Positions 22,709-30,557 of a DNA stretch of 39,854 nt are shown here, one piece after another. The position numbers and the translations under genes are program-made. The DNA comes from a virus. The stretch lies in IMG/VR virus record IMGVR_UViG_3300037520_002447, positions 1 to 39,854 of that record; one strand, written 5' to 3'. Positions within the stretch are counted from its first letter, which is position 1. The number at the start of each line of letters is the position of its first letter. The notes beneath the pieces are model-generated. The model searched no databases. It saw nothing but the letters and a program-made list of their open reading frames with translations, and was not told the DNA's origin.

Positions 22709-22920
22709 TGCTATCGCGCGCGCGTTACTGACGCCTTCAGCTGAAGGAATCAGTTGAAAGCCCAACTAAAATCCGCCGAGGCGCCAGCCGTCGGCGGCAC
22801 TATATTATAAATAATCAACCAATGCATCATCAATGATTTATCTAATGAAACTTTCCTATTTATTAGTAACTAAAGAAGGGTTCCGCGCATGGACTTATCG
22901 CGCGGCCGCGCGCGATAGCA
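22709..22920. repeat. Inverted TATCGCGCG boxes flanking the AT-rich core
   Basis: TGCTATCGCGCGCG at 22709-22722 is repeated as its exact reverse complement at 22907-22920, 184 nt apart. A third TATCGCGCG (22896-22904) makes an imperfect palindrome with the right-hand copy, centred on a GCGGCCGC sequence. Three copies of one motif in the only divergent intergenic region suggest binding sites for a phage regulator or initiator. Confidence 0.7.
22804..22833 (-). promoter_or_regulatory. Sigma-70-like leftward promoter
   Basis: On the minus strand a perfect -10 TATAAT (22804-22809) lies 18 bp from a -35-like TTGATG (22828-22833). Transcription would start near 22797, at the edge of the CCGCCGA/TCGGCGG hairpin, and read a 5' leader of about 170 nt before ATG 22626. 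The match implies use of the host housekeeping sigma factor for early leftward genes. Confidence 0.6.
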
Positions 22921-23001
22921 CAAGACTTCGCGGGGTAGGCCCAGGAGCCGGATCAGGTTATTTTGTGCTATGGATTGTTGACGTGATTGCAGGAGGCCGG
23001 C

Positions 23002-23577
23002 GTGTTGATTGGTTTTTTGGGAATCCCTTCATCTGGAAAAACGACATTGGCGGCTATGACGTTCGTAGAACTCAAGAAAATGGGAGTGTGTGCGGAGTTT
23101 GTTGTGGAGATCGCTCGCGGATACATTGCCTTGAAAAGAAGGCAATCCCCAAAAGATGTAGTTTTGACTGATGAAGATCAGGCACAAATCATGCTTCATC
23201 AAGCTGAAGCCGAAAACCTGATGAATGATCAGAGGGTTATTGTCGTTAGTGACTCATCTCCTCTCAACTCGCTGCTGTATTTGACAGATTCAACATTTGC
23301 TGAAGTCCTTGATACTCCAATGACAATGAAGTTGATTCAAGGCTACGACATGCTTGTAGTGTGTCACGAACCCGATGGTCCGATCGTCAAGGACCTCAAT
23401 CGTCTTCATGGAGAAGAAAGCCGCCGCGCCCTGACGGCGCGGCTAAAAGAGATGGTGGATTTTATCCAAAAGAAGACCCCTACTCTTCCTCTTGTTGAGC
23501 GCCAGTTTCACGAGGACCTCGCAACTCTGATTGCATTCAAAGCAGTTGATACTTTCTATGCAGCAAAAGACCAATGA
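23002..23577 (+). CDS. P-loop nucleotide kinase-like ATPase
   Basis: A 191-residue P-loop protein. I choose GTG 23002 because AGGAGG lies five bases upstream; a TTG at 22987 would add five residues. The product begins LIGFLGIPSSGKTTLAA with Walker A GIPSSGKTT at about 7-15, and contains a VIVVSDSSP segment that could be Walker B. It resembles small kinases of the NadR/AAA_28 or deoxynucleoside kinase type that phosphorylate nucleosides, nucleotides or nucleic-acid ends. It is the first rightward gene, and its stop overlaps the UvsW start in ATGA. Substrate unknown. Confidence 0.8.
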   Translation: MLIGFLGIPSSGKTTLAAMTFVELKKMGVCAEFVVEIARGYIALKRRQSPKDVVLTDEDQAQIMLHQAEAENLMNDQRVIVVSDSSPLNSLLYLTDSTFAEVLDTPMTMKLIQGYDMLVVCHEPDGPIVKDLNRLHGEESRRALTARLKEMVDFIQKKTPTLPLVERQFHEDLATLIAFKAVDTFYAAKDQ

Positions 23578-25073
23578 TTATCCTCAGAACCTACTCTCCT
23601 TGTCGTACTCGCATTGAAGGATTGCCGCCTGCCGGCTGCAGGGAGCGACTGCAAGTTGAATCCGCTTTGTCTTATAAAGACAAGAAAGCCGTCTTCGCGC
23701 TCAAGCGTTTCAAGAACAGTGCCTGGCTGCGACAAAACATCATTGAGTCCAGAGGCGAGGAAGCGTACCTGGAAGAGCTGCGGAAGCTGAAGGAGCAACA
23801 GAACGGCAGCTGTTTGCTTTCTGGAGATGAAACCTACAGCGGCCTCGGCCCTCGTCTGCAGTCTATCCTCGGCTGTCAGCTGATAAATGAAGTCGAATAC
23901 CCTGATCGCGAGTTGATTCCCTGGGATAATCAACCTAAAAACGCCCTTCGTGACTACCAACGAGAAGCCGTTGAGAAGCTACTGGCAGCCCGTCATGGCG
24001 CAGTCGAGTTGGCTACGGGTCTTGGCAAGTCGACCATCATCCTCTACCTTGTGAAGGCTCTGGGTCTGCCGACGGTCGTCATGGCGCCATCGCGATCCAT
24101 CGCCAACCAGCTGTATGCTGACTTCCGGTATGCTCTCGGCGGCAAGAGAGTTGGCTTCTTTGGTGATGGCAAGAAGGACTGCAGCAAGCTGGTGACCATC
24201 GCCATCGCCGCCAGTCTCGTCCGAGTCGATCCCGGCAGCCAGCACTGGGAAGCCTTCCAGAAGAAGCAGGTGTTCATTGCCGATGAAAGTCACCTGACGC
24301 CAGCAGCCACCCTGCAGCAGGTTTGCTTCGGCTTGCTGGCCAACGCCCCCTATCGCCTGTTCTTCTCAGCCACGCAGATGCGCAACGACGGCCTCGACGT
24401 GGTGCTGGAGGGCATCACGGGGCCCGTGACGATGCGCATGTCGACGAGGGAGGGCATTGACGGTGGTTTTCTGGCCAAGCCCCACTTCCGGGTCGTGCCG
24501 GTTGAAAGCGAAGATGACTATAGGTCTCAGGACATCATGCGCCTTCATCGCCATCACTTTGTGAACAATCGTCGGCTGGCGAAGGCGGCCGCGACTCTAG
24601 CCAATATGACCGTCGATCGCCTAAAGACGCCTTGCCTCATCCTCATCGACGAACTGCCTCAGTTCAGTCACATCCTGCCACATCTGCGCCACAAAGTGGC
24701 GCTGGCGCATGCCGCCGACGGCAAGAAGGCAAAAGAAGACATTCCCGCCGGCTACCAGTCTTCTGATGTCGATGCGCTTGTCAAAGATTTCAACGCCGGC
24801 AACCTGCCAATCCTCGTTGGTACTTCATGTGTATCTACTGGCACGGATTTTACTAAAGTCGGGCATGTTATTTATATGGTAGGCGGTGGATCGGAGATTG
24901 CCCTCAGACAAGCTATTGGTCGTGGTACACGCAAGCCGGAAGGCAAGTCGTCTTTCATCTTTACCGATTTTGATGTCGTAGATGTCCCGGAACTACACCG
25001 CCAGGCCGATGCTCGCAGGATGGTCTATGCCGATATCTGGGAACCAGCTGTCGAGGTTCATGTCAATGTCTAA
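23574..25073 (+). CDS. uvsW: UvsW-like SF2 DNA helicase
   Basis: A 499-residue superfamily 2 helicase. After an N-terminal domain of about 120 residues come a Q-like motif LRDYQREAVEKLL, motif I ATGLGKST (147-154), motif II DESH (237-240), motif III SAT (265-267) and a C-terminal RecA lobe with motif VI QAIGRGTRKPEG. DESH with this layout is typical of T4 UvsW and related branch-migrating helicases, which remodel R-loops, forks and recombination intermediates. It fits with the UvsX, SSB and RuvC-like proteins. ATG 23574 overlaps the previous stop (ATGA); its own stop overlaps the sigma gene. Confidence 0.88.
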   Translation: MIILRTYSPCRTRIEGLPPAGCRERLQVESALSYKDKKAVFALKRFKNSAWLRQNIIESRGEEAYLEELRKLKEQQNGSCLLSGDETYSGLGPRLQSILGCQLINEVEYPDRELIPWDNQPKNALRDYQREAVEKLLAARHGAVELATGLGKSTIILYLVKALGLPTVVMAPSRSIANQLYADFRYALGGKRVGFFGDGKKDCSKLVTIAIAASLVRVDPGSQHWEAFQKKQVFIADESHLTPAATLQQVCFGLLANAPYRLFFSATQMRNDGLDVVLEGITGPVTMRMSTREGIDGGFLAKPHFRVVPVESEDDYRSQDIMRLHRHHFVNNRRLAKAAATLANMTVDRLKTPCLILIDELPQFSHILPHLRHKVALAHAADGKKAKEDIPAGYQSSDVDALVKDFNAGNLPILVGTSCVSTGTDFTKVGHVIYMVGGGSEIALRQAIGRGTRKPEGKSSFIFTDFDVVDVPELHRQADARRMVYADIWEPAVEVHVNV

Positions 25074-26151
25074 AAAGAATCCCGCCAAGACTCGACCCGA
25101 AGAAGACGGCTTTGTGCAAGTATTTGCGGCGAATGTCGCCAATGCCTTGACGAAGTACGAAAAAATGCCGGTGCGCGATCCAGATGCTTTGCTGCAGCGT
25201 CAGACGCAACAAATGAATCTGTTGGTAGATTTAGAGGACCGCTGTCGAAAGGCTCTGATTCAGGATGCTCGTGGACTTGGGGTGTACGAACGCTTTGCTG
25301 CTTTCATTCGCGAAGAAAGGCGCAACGCTTTGGCCGCACAACCATACTTTCGTGAACCCGAAGGCATCTTCATAAAAGAAATCTCGCCGGCCATTCGAGA
25401 CAATGCCGTGCGATCATTATTGAGATATCACTTCAACTACGCTTTTGTTGCCTTTGCGCGTAGAATCATCGAAAGAGATTGGGTAGATGGCCTTTCGACG
25501 CCTTTTTGGAAACTCAGCGACGCCTTGATTGCTGCGCGTAGGGAGTTGGTCGAAACCAATCTGCCTTTGGCTATTAGCCGCGCCCGCATGTTCTATGGCA
25601 AGACGCCGAAGAGCCACATGGACTACCTCGACTTCGTGCAGTTGGCGGTGGAGGGGCTGTTGGCTGCCATCGACAAGTTCCGGCTCCCATTCCGCCCCGT
25701 CTTCCGAAGCGTAGCCATTGGCCGCATGACGGCTCTTTTTATTGAACGCTACAGCGAAACGACTCTTCGGTTTTACCCCCTAGATCGCCGACGCATTTAT
25801 CGTGCCAACAAGGCGCTTAGGCGCACGCCTCCGGATCAAGTTGATTATGGCGTTTTGGCAGAGTCCGTAAATCAAGGCCTTGAGGAACGCTACCGCACGT
25901 CGCCTGAGGATTTGGCGTGTCTGATGTCGGCGGTTTCCATGCTGTCTGTCGATTGGCAGGAACCGGGAGGTGGCGTCGGTGGATCCGAAGAGGGCCGCAC
26001 CTTTGGTGATGGCTTAGCGGCGCCTGAAGAAAACCGTCCCGATCGCAAGGCAGAAGAAAAAGAAAATGGCTTGAGACTGCAGGAGGCCTTGAAATCACTT
26101 GACGTTTTGGAGTCGAAAGTCGTAAAGATGGCAATGGGCCTAGATTTTTGA
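25060..26151 (+). CDS. Sigma-70-like factor ending within region 4
   Basis: A 363-residue protein starts at ATG 25060 (GAGG upstream; ATG 25066 also possible) and overlaps the helicase stop by 14 nt. Residues about 163-240 match sigma region 2: LVETNLPLAISRARMFYG, then MDYLDFVQLAVEGLLAAIDK. A region 3-like segment follows (RRIYRANKALRRTPPDQVDY). The C-terminus LQEALKSLDVLESKVVKMAM ends in GLDF and matches region 4.1. The protein then stops where the region 4.2 helix-turn-helix should begin, and no such sequence follows in any frame before the next gene. It probably directs RNA polymerase to phage promoters, perhaps with the region 4-like protein at 9964-10269. Confidence 0.75.
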   Translation: MSMSKKNPAKTRPEEDGFVQVFAANVANALTKYEKMPVRDPDALLQRQTQQMNLLVDLEDRCRKALIQDARGLGVYERFAAFIREERRNALAAQPYFREPEGIFIKEISPAIRDNAVRSLLRYHFNYAFVAFARRIIERDWVDGLSTPFWKLSDALIAARRELVETNLPLAISRARMFYGKTPKSHMDYLDFVQLAVEGLLAAIDKFRLPFRPVFRSVAIGRMTALFIERYSETTLRFYPLDRRRIYRANKALRRTPPDQVDYGVLAESVNQGLEERYRTSPEDLACLMSAVSMLSVDWQEPGGGVGGSEEGRTFGDGLAAPEENRPDRKAEEKENGLRLQEALKSLDVLESKVVKMAMGLDF

Positions 26152-26168
26152 TTTCTGGAGGAAGAGCC

Positions 26169-26525
26169 ATGGAAGCAGTAAACGGAAACATTGGTGTTTC
26201 GCCCTTTCCTGAGCAAAAGGCCATCAAGCGTATTGGTCCGGCCTTGGCGGTGGGCGGTCACATGACGCTGGTGCGCCTGCGCGTAATCCTTGGTAATGAA
26301 CGATTCCCGGTGGGGTCTACCGTTCTGGTTCGCGCCAACCACGCCTCTGCGCCCTGGAGCCGAGAGGTCTTTGAGTTTGAGGGGATTGTTGAGCCATTCG
26401 TTTTCATCCCCGAGTCCGTCGTATCGGTCGTGGAGAAGGCTACCGCGACTAGTGTGCTTATGGCGACGACCGGCGTGGATGTCTCCTCTAAGCCCGCCCC
26501 CAACGTCGTTTTTGTGGCGGGGTAA
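26169..26525 (+). CDS. Putative GroES-like co-chaperonin
   Basis: A 118-residue protein starts at ATG 26169 with GGAGGAAG upstream. The middle and end follow the co-chaperonin pattern: a basic segment and long flexible stretch (KRIGPALAVGGHMTLVRLRV), then FPVGSTVLVR as the GroES-like G-D-x-V strand, and EPFVFIPESVVSVVE, equivalent to E-E-V-L-I-M-S-E-S-D-I-L-A-I-V-E of GroES. Length is close to GroES (97) and T4 gp31 (111). The phage-encoded GroEL-like protein (20414-22273) makes a partner likely. Resemblance is weak and the assignment is an inference. Confidence 0.5.
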   Translation: MEAVNGNIGVSPFPEQKAIKRIGPALAVGGHMTLVRLRVILGNERFPVGSTVLVRANHASAPWSREVFEFEGIVEPFVFIPESVVSVVEKATATSVLMATTGVDVSSKPAPNVVFVAG

Positions 26526-26528
26526 AAG

Positions 26529-27515
26529 ATGCTCAAGGACTTCATTCTTGTTGGCGACCCACACGTCGTCGTGGAAGAGCTAGATGAGTGCCGCCGGCTG
26601 GCGGCTTTCATCTTAGAAAAACAGCGTCAGCGCCCGCAAGCGACTACGGTGCTGCTTGGCGATCTCTACAATAATCACTCCAACATCCGTGTTGAAGTCC
26701 TTGCTTTTTGGGAGAACTTCTTTGCACAGGCAAGGAATACGATTGCGATCGTCGGCAATCATGACCGCCCACACCGCGGAGGCGAGGGGGAGCATGCGTT
26801 GATGGCACATACGAATGCCACCGTCGTTGACTTGCCAACAATCATCGATGGCGTCGGCTTCATGCCCTATATGGATACCCCAGAAGCATTTCTTGAGGCC
26901 TTGAGTGACTTGGGGGCAAGATTTGATTTCAAGCATCTTTTCTGTCACCAGACATTTCAGGGCGCTCGATATGAGGCCGGATTCTATGCTCCCGACGGCG
27001 TCTCAACGGAAGCTTTGCCGATTGGCCTTCAGGTCATTTCAGGACACATCCACAGCCCTCAGCGAATCGGGCGAGTGTGGTATCCGGGGGCGCCGCGCTG
27101 GCGTTCGATCGCTGATGCCAACGTGGATCGGTTCATCTATTTGGTTCGGCTTGATGTAACATCAAGCGCCGAGGCAGAAGTAATGGAACGATGGCCGACC
27201 GAGACTGCTGGCTGCATACCCATCCGCATCCAGACGGTGACGAACGAGGAAGAGCTAGAGGCTATCGCCCCGGCTCCAGGGTTACGGATTCAGATCCAGG
27301 GCGCTGAAGCATTTGTCAAAGCCGCAGAAAAAAGGCTAAAGGATAGGGGAGTACGCTTCCGGTCTCAAATCGATGGCACCCAAATGTCTTCTCGCGTCAA
27401 AGAGTCTGAGGGCATCGGCACGGCCTTCGGCCACTATCTGGAGGCATTCGAGGCACCTCAGAAAACACCCAAGAACATATTGCGGCAGTTGGTCGCGCAG
27501 CGTATCAGCTGGTAG
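26529..27515 (+). CDS. SbcD/gp47-like nuclease (metallophosphoesterase)
   Basis: A 328-residue protein with the Mre11/SbcD motif order: VGDPHV (D10, H12), LLGDLYNN (D45), VGNHDRPH (N77, H78, D79), CHQTF and SGHIHS. The capping-like C-terminal 110 residues are less distinctive. T4 gp47 has similar size (339) and works with gp46, so this is the best partner for the SbcC-like ATPase at 18108-20099. The start is ATG 26529, 3 nt after the preceding stop, with only a weak Shine-Dalgarno, suggesting translational coupling. Confidence 0.87.
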   Translation: MLKDFILVGDPHVVVEELDECRRLAAFILEKQRQRPQATTVLLGDLYNNHSNIRVEVLAFWENFFAQARNTIAIVGNHDRPHRGGEGEHALMAHTNATVVDLPTIIDGVGFMPYMDTPEAFLEALSDLGARFDFKHLFCHQTFQGARYEAGFYAPDGVSTEALPIGLQVISGHIHSPQRIGRVWYPGAPRWRSIADANVDRFIYLVRLDVTSSAEAEVMERWPTETAGCIPIRIQTVTNEEELEAIAPAPGLRIQIQGAEAFVKAAEKRLKDRGVRFRSQIDGTQMSSRVKESEGIGTAFGHYLEAFEAPQKTPKNILRQLVAQRISW

Positions 27516-27526
27516 GAGTCATCACC

Positions 27527-27883
27527 ATGACCGAAATCAAGCCTACGGCAACCGAACAGCTTCAGGGATTGGCGGCGATCAGCAACATCACCGGCGGCCT
27601 CCATGAAGCACAAGTAACGCAACTGCGTTTGTATGGATTGGCTTGCTCTAGTGCAGTGCGGGTGTGTGAGATCAGCTGGGACCCCCAAAAACGTGAGATT
27701 TTATACTTTTTAGATGTAGATCAAGAGCTATTGGAAGAAGATTTAGACAAGAGAATCACTTTTCTAAAGCACGCCACTGCAGCTATTATGCGCGGTTGGA
27801 ATGCCAAAGTACGTTTGCGTCGTTACGGAACTATGACCCCTGATGTCGCGGAGGTGCTTTATGGCGAATCAACACACGATTGA
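27527..27883 (+). CDS. Small hypothetical protein
   Basis: A 118-residue protein starts at ATG 27527 after TAGGAGTCATCACC. It contains alternating beta-like and helical segments (EISWDPQKREILYFLDVDQE and RITFLKHATAAIMRGW) and no recognised motif. Its last 23 nt overlap the start of the small terminase candidate. Bases 27690-27800 are noticeably AT-richer than the neighbours. Function unknown. Confidence 0.72.
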   Translation: MTEIKPTATEQLQGLAAISNITGGLHEAQVTQLRLYGLACSSAVRVCEISWDPQKREILYFLDVDQELLEEDLDKRITFLKHATAAIMRGWNAKVRLRRYGTMTPDVAEVLYGESTHD

Positions 27884-28592
27884 TGATCAGGACGTAGTTC
27901 CTGAGGGCAAGCGCTTTAGTAAGCGCGAGTGGCGGGCCTACGAGACGCACAAGCACGGACTAGCCAATCCGCGGCCGGGACAAATCGAAAACCAGGTGTC
28001 GCCGGTAGACGCCGCACAGATGTTTGAGCTTTATTTGCATGGCGGATCCTGCACTCAAATCGAAAAACAATGGCGTAAATATAAGCTTGGAGCGATCGTA
28101 AAGGCAGCAATCGAATACCAATGGCACGAAAAACGCCAAGAATATCTTGAACATCTTCATAAAGACGCCGTAGAGCGTGGTCGACAAGCAGTAGCTGAGT
28201 CCGTGGGGTTTACGGCCGATCTTTTGGCAGTAGCGCACAAGCGCTGGGGACAAAAGCTGCGTCGATACTTGGCGACTGGGGATGAATCGGAGCTTGATGG
28301 TTTCGAGATTCGATCAATCGATCAATATCGTAAGGTCGTTCAAACTTTTTTGGAGTTGACGGGCCACAACCCCTCAGAAGTCTTTGCTCGAAAGGGCACG
28401 GAAGCTGGTGGCGAAATGATGACGGCGGGCACGGTGGGCGGATTAGATTGGGTCTCCGTCGCCTCTTCGGCTAAGTTGCGACCGGAACTGGCGGCGGCCT
28501 TATTGTCGTTGGCCGCCGCTCCTCCGACTCCCGAAGAGAAGCAGGTGTCGGATAAACGCGAGACCATTACGAGCGTTGTCGTTCGGAGGTAG
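27861..28592 (+). CDS. Putative terminase small subunit
   Basis: A 243-residue protein starts at ATG 27861 with GGAGG six bases upstream. After a basic N-terminal tail it has a helix-turn-helix-like part (VDAAQMFELYLHGGSCTQIE) and a long helical region (EYLEHLHKDAVERGRQAVAE), the general plan of phage small terminases, which bind DNA at pac/cos sites and recruit the large subunit. It sits immediately upstream of terL. The C-terminal third is Ala/Pro-rich. The assignment rests mainly on position and architecture. Confidence 0.6.
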   Translation: MANQHTIDDQDVVPEGKRFSKREWRAYETHKHGLANPRPGQIENQVSPVDAAQMFELYLHGGSCTQIEKQWRKYKLGAIVKAAIEYQWHEKRQEYLEHLHKDAVERGRQAVAESVGFTADLLAVAHKRWGQKLRRYLATGDESELDGFEIRSIDQYRKVVQTFLELTGHNPSEVFARKGTEAGGEMMTAGTVGGLDWVSVASSAKLRPELAAALLSLAAAPPTPEEKQVSDKRETITSVVVRR

Positions 28593-28594
28593 CT

Positions 28595-30511
28595 GTGCTG
28601 TCGCTAAGCCCCGAGGATCGTGAAATCATCAAGCATCGCACGGCGTTCATTCGACGAACGACCAAGGAAGACCTGGCTCTGTGGATCGCGGAGTATATTG
28701 GTTTAGAGTTTCCGGATGTGGTTATTGATCCTGAATCTAAAATCAGCCCCATGGGCTTTATTTGGGAAGTCTATAGCAAGGTCATGAATAATCATGACCC
28801 GGAAGTCAACCGCATTCTCGCCTATGCATCACGCGACAGCGGCAAGACTTTGGCGGCTGCCGTCCTTGAGTTCTTGATGATTGTTCATTTCGATCGCAAC
28901 GCTGGCCACATGGCGGCAACGCTTGATCAATCAGCCAAGGCCACGGCCTATGTAGGCAAGTTCTTTAGTCGCCCTTACTTCAGTCGCTTCGTCGTCGGCG
29001 ACAGCAAGAAAATCAAAGAGTTCGTACGTTACGAACATCGAGAAACGGCAGAGAACATCACCGAAAAACAATGGGCTGCTTTGCCTCCAATCCAACAGGT
29101 TCGTTATGAAGAGCATCGTAGTAAGCTGGAAATCGTAGTCTGCACCCCCAAGGGCGCCAACTCCCTGCACGTCCCCTACTTTACGACCGACGAGGTGGAT
29201 CTCGCCAACCCGCAGGCCTACGAAGAGGCCAAGATGATTCCCACCGCCGATGCACAGGGCCATGCGGCGTTGACGGTTCTCACGTCCACCCGCAAGTACG
29301 CCTTTGGTCTCGTGCAGAAAGAGATTGACGACAGCCAGAAGACGGGGCTGCGAATCCTGCATTGGAACATCCTTGACATCGCCCGGCGCTGCCCGCCGGA
29401 ACGGCATCTGCCGGAAGAAGCCAGGGAGCGTGTTTTGGTGGATCATGAGAACATTCGCGTGTATGCGGGATCAGAAATCGACCGCTTGACGGAAGAACAG
29501 AAAGCGGAATGCGTAGAGGAACAGGCCTTCGCTGGCTGCCTCAAGAACTGCTCCCTCTACGCCGTCTGCCGGGGGCGTCTGGCAACGGTTCAGCAGGACC
29601 CGAAGTACCCTCAGGCTTCGTCGATTCACAAGCCGATTGAGCACCTGATCTCGCAGTTCCGAAACGTCGACGCCGAGGTAGCCAAGGCTCAGCTGTTGTG
29701 TCGCAAGCCGTCCATGAGCGGCCTTATCTACCCCTTCTTGGACCGCGAAGTCCACATGAAGAGTCCCAAGCAGATTGCGGACATGGTCGTTGGCGAAGAT
29801 ATTCACCCCGAGACCTTCACCAAGGAAGACCTCGTGGCCTTCTTCAAGGGCCGCGAGACTCAGTTTGTCACGGGTATGGACTTTGGCTATACTCACAACT
29901 TCGTTGCCGTGACCGTTGCCGTTGACGGTCGAAGAGCATTTGTCCTTGATGCCGTAGCGCAATCGGAGATCTTGACGAATCAGCAGATCGCGTTATGCAA
30001 TGCCAAACTAGGACGCTACGCCTCTGAAGTCTATGCCGATCCCGAGAACCCACAGGGCGTGAAGGAGTTCAAGGACGCGGGCTGGAATATGCGGAAATGG
30101 AGCAAGGGGCCGGGTTCGGTTCTCATGGGTATTGAGATAGTGCGTTGGATGATTAGACCCCTGATCGGCGAACCCTTATTGTATTTTTTGGCCGACGATT
30201 CGATGATTGACTGGATCTTTGGCTGTCTTTCAAAGTATCACTGGACAGTTGATGCCGCCGGAAACCCCACAAATGTGCCGGATGAGGCAGACGACGACGC
30301 CTGCGACGCACTGCGCTATGGCCTGATGAATCGCTTTCGTAAGGGGAAAACGACCGTACTATCCTCTGAGCAGACTAAGGCGCCGGAAGCGCGTGGTGCG
30401 GGTGCGCGAGAGGTACATCGCCAACAGATTGCAGACCATGTTGGGGTCAATCTTGGTGTTGATCCGACTAAGCCCGTGAGAAAAGGGCGTTTTTTTATGT
30501 CGATAGGGTAA
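28595..30511 (+). CDS. terL: Terminase large subunit (packaging ATPase-nuclease)
   Basis: A 638-residue packaging motor subunit. The ATPase part has Walker A ASRDSGKT (78-85) and Walker B YFTTDE (D199, E200). The RNase H-like nuclease part has VTGMDFGYTHN (D429), a YADPEN segment and the final acidic motif ADDDACDALRYG. It pumps DNA into the prohead and cuts concatemers. Between the two domains is a Cys cluster (C306, C315, C319, C325 in AGCLKNCSLYAVCRG) that could bind a metal. The start is GTG 28595 after GGAGG. A terminator-like hairpin overlaps its last codons (30472-30496). Confidence 0.95.
   Translation: MLSLSPEDREIIKHRTAFIRRTTKEDLALWIAEYIGLEFPDVVIDPESKISPMGFIWEVYSKVMNNHDPEVNRILAYASRDSGKTLAAAVLEFLMIVHFDRNAGHMAATLDQSAKATAYVGKFFSRPYFSRFVVGDSKKIKEFVRYEHRETAENITEKQWAALPPIQQVRYEEHRSKLEIVVCTPKGANSLHVPYFTTDEVDLANPQAYEEAKMIPTADAQGHAALTVLTSTRKYAFGLVQKEIDDSQKTGLRILHWNILDIARRCPPERHLPEEARERVLVDHENIRVYAGSEIDRLTEEQKAECVEEQAFAGCLKNCSLYAVCRGRLATVQQDPKYPQASSIHKPIEHLISQFRNVDAEVAKAQLLCRKPSMSGLIYPFLDREVHMKSPKQIADMVVGEDIHPETFTKEDLVAFFKGRETQFVTGMDFGYTHNFVAVTVAVDGRRAFVLDAVAQSEILTNQQIALCNAKLGRYASEVYADPENPQGVKEFKDAGWNMRKWSKGPGSVLMGIEIVRWMIRPLIGEPLLYFLADDSMIDWIFGCLSKYHWTVDAAGNPTNVPDEADDDACDALRYGLMNRFRKGKTTVLSSEQTKAPEARGAGAREVHRQQIADHVGVNLGVDPTKPVRKGRFFMSIG
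30472..30496 (+). terminator. Terminator-like hairpin in the 3' end of terL
   Basis: A short stem (GCCC at 30472-30475, GGGC at 30485-30488) is followed within two bases by seven T residues (30490-30496). It lies before the terL stop codon at 30509-30511, so ribosomes would affect its folding. The stem is only 4 bp; partial termination between packaging and head genes is possible. Confidence 0.4.
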
Positions 30512-30557
30512 CGCTGTCGACTGAATCTTTCAAGCGCCTTCGTTTTAGGGGTGAGCC

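Larger units (their letters stand above)
22627..23001. promoter_or_regulatory. Divergent non-coding control region (possible origin)
   Basis: No convincing gene occurs in these 375 bases, which separate leftward from rightward genes. They hold a perfect 14-bp palindrome CCTTCAGCTGAAGG (22734-22747), a 7-bp hairpin arm pair CCGCCGA/TCGGCGG (22773-22779, 22791-22797), a leftward promoter and an AT-rich core (about 22799-22870). TGCTATCGCGCGCG also occurs in opposite orientations at 22709-22722 and 22907-22920. An AT-rich core between inverted GC-rich boxes suits a replication origin or a bidirectional regulatory switch. Confidence 0.7.

Noticed and set aside
22833-23171. 112-codon plus-strand frame starting in the control region
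   Set aside because: It overlaps the P-loop kinase out of frame, has no Shine-Dalgarno, and its start lies in the AT-rich core. The kinase frame with AGGAGG and GTG 23002 is far better.
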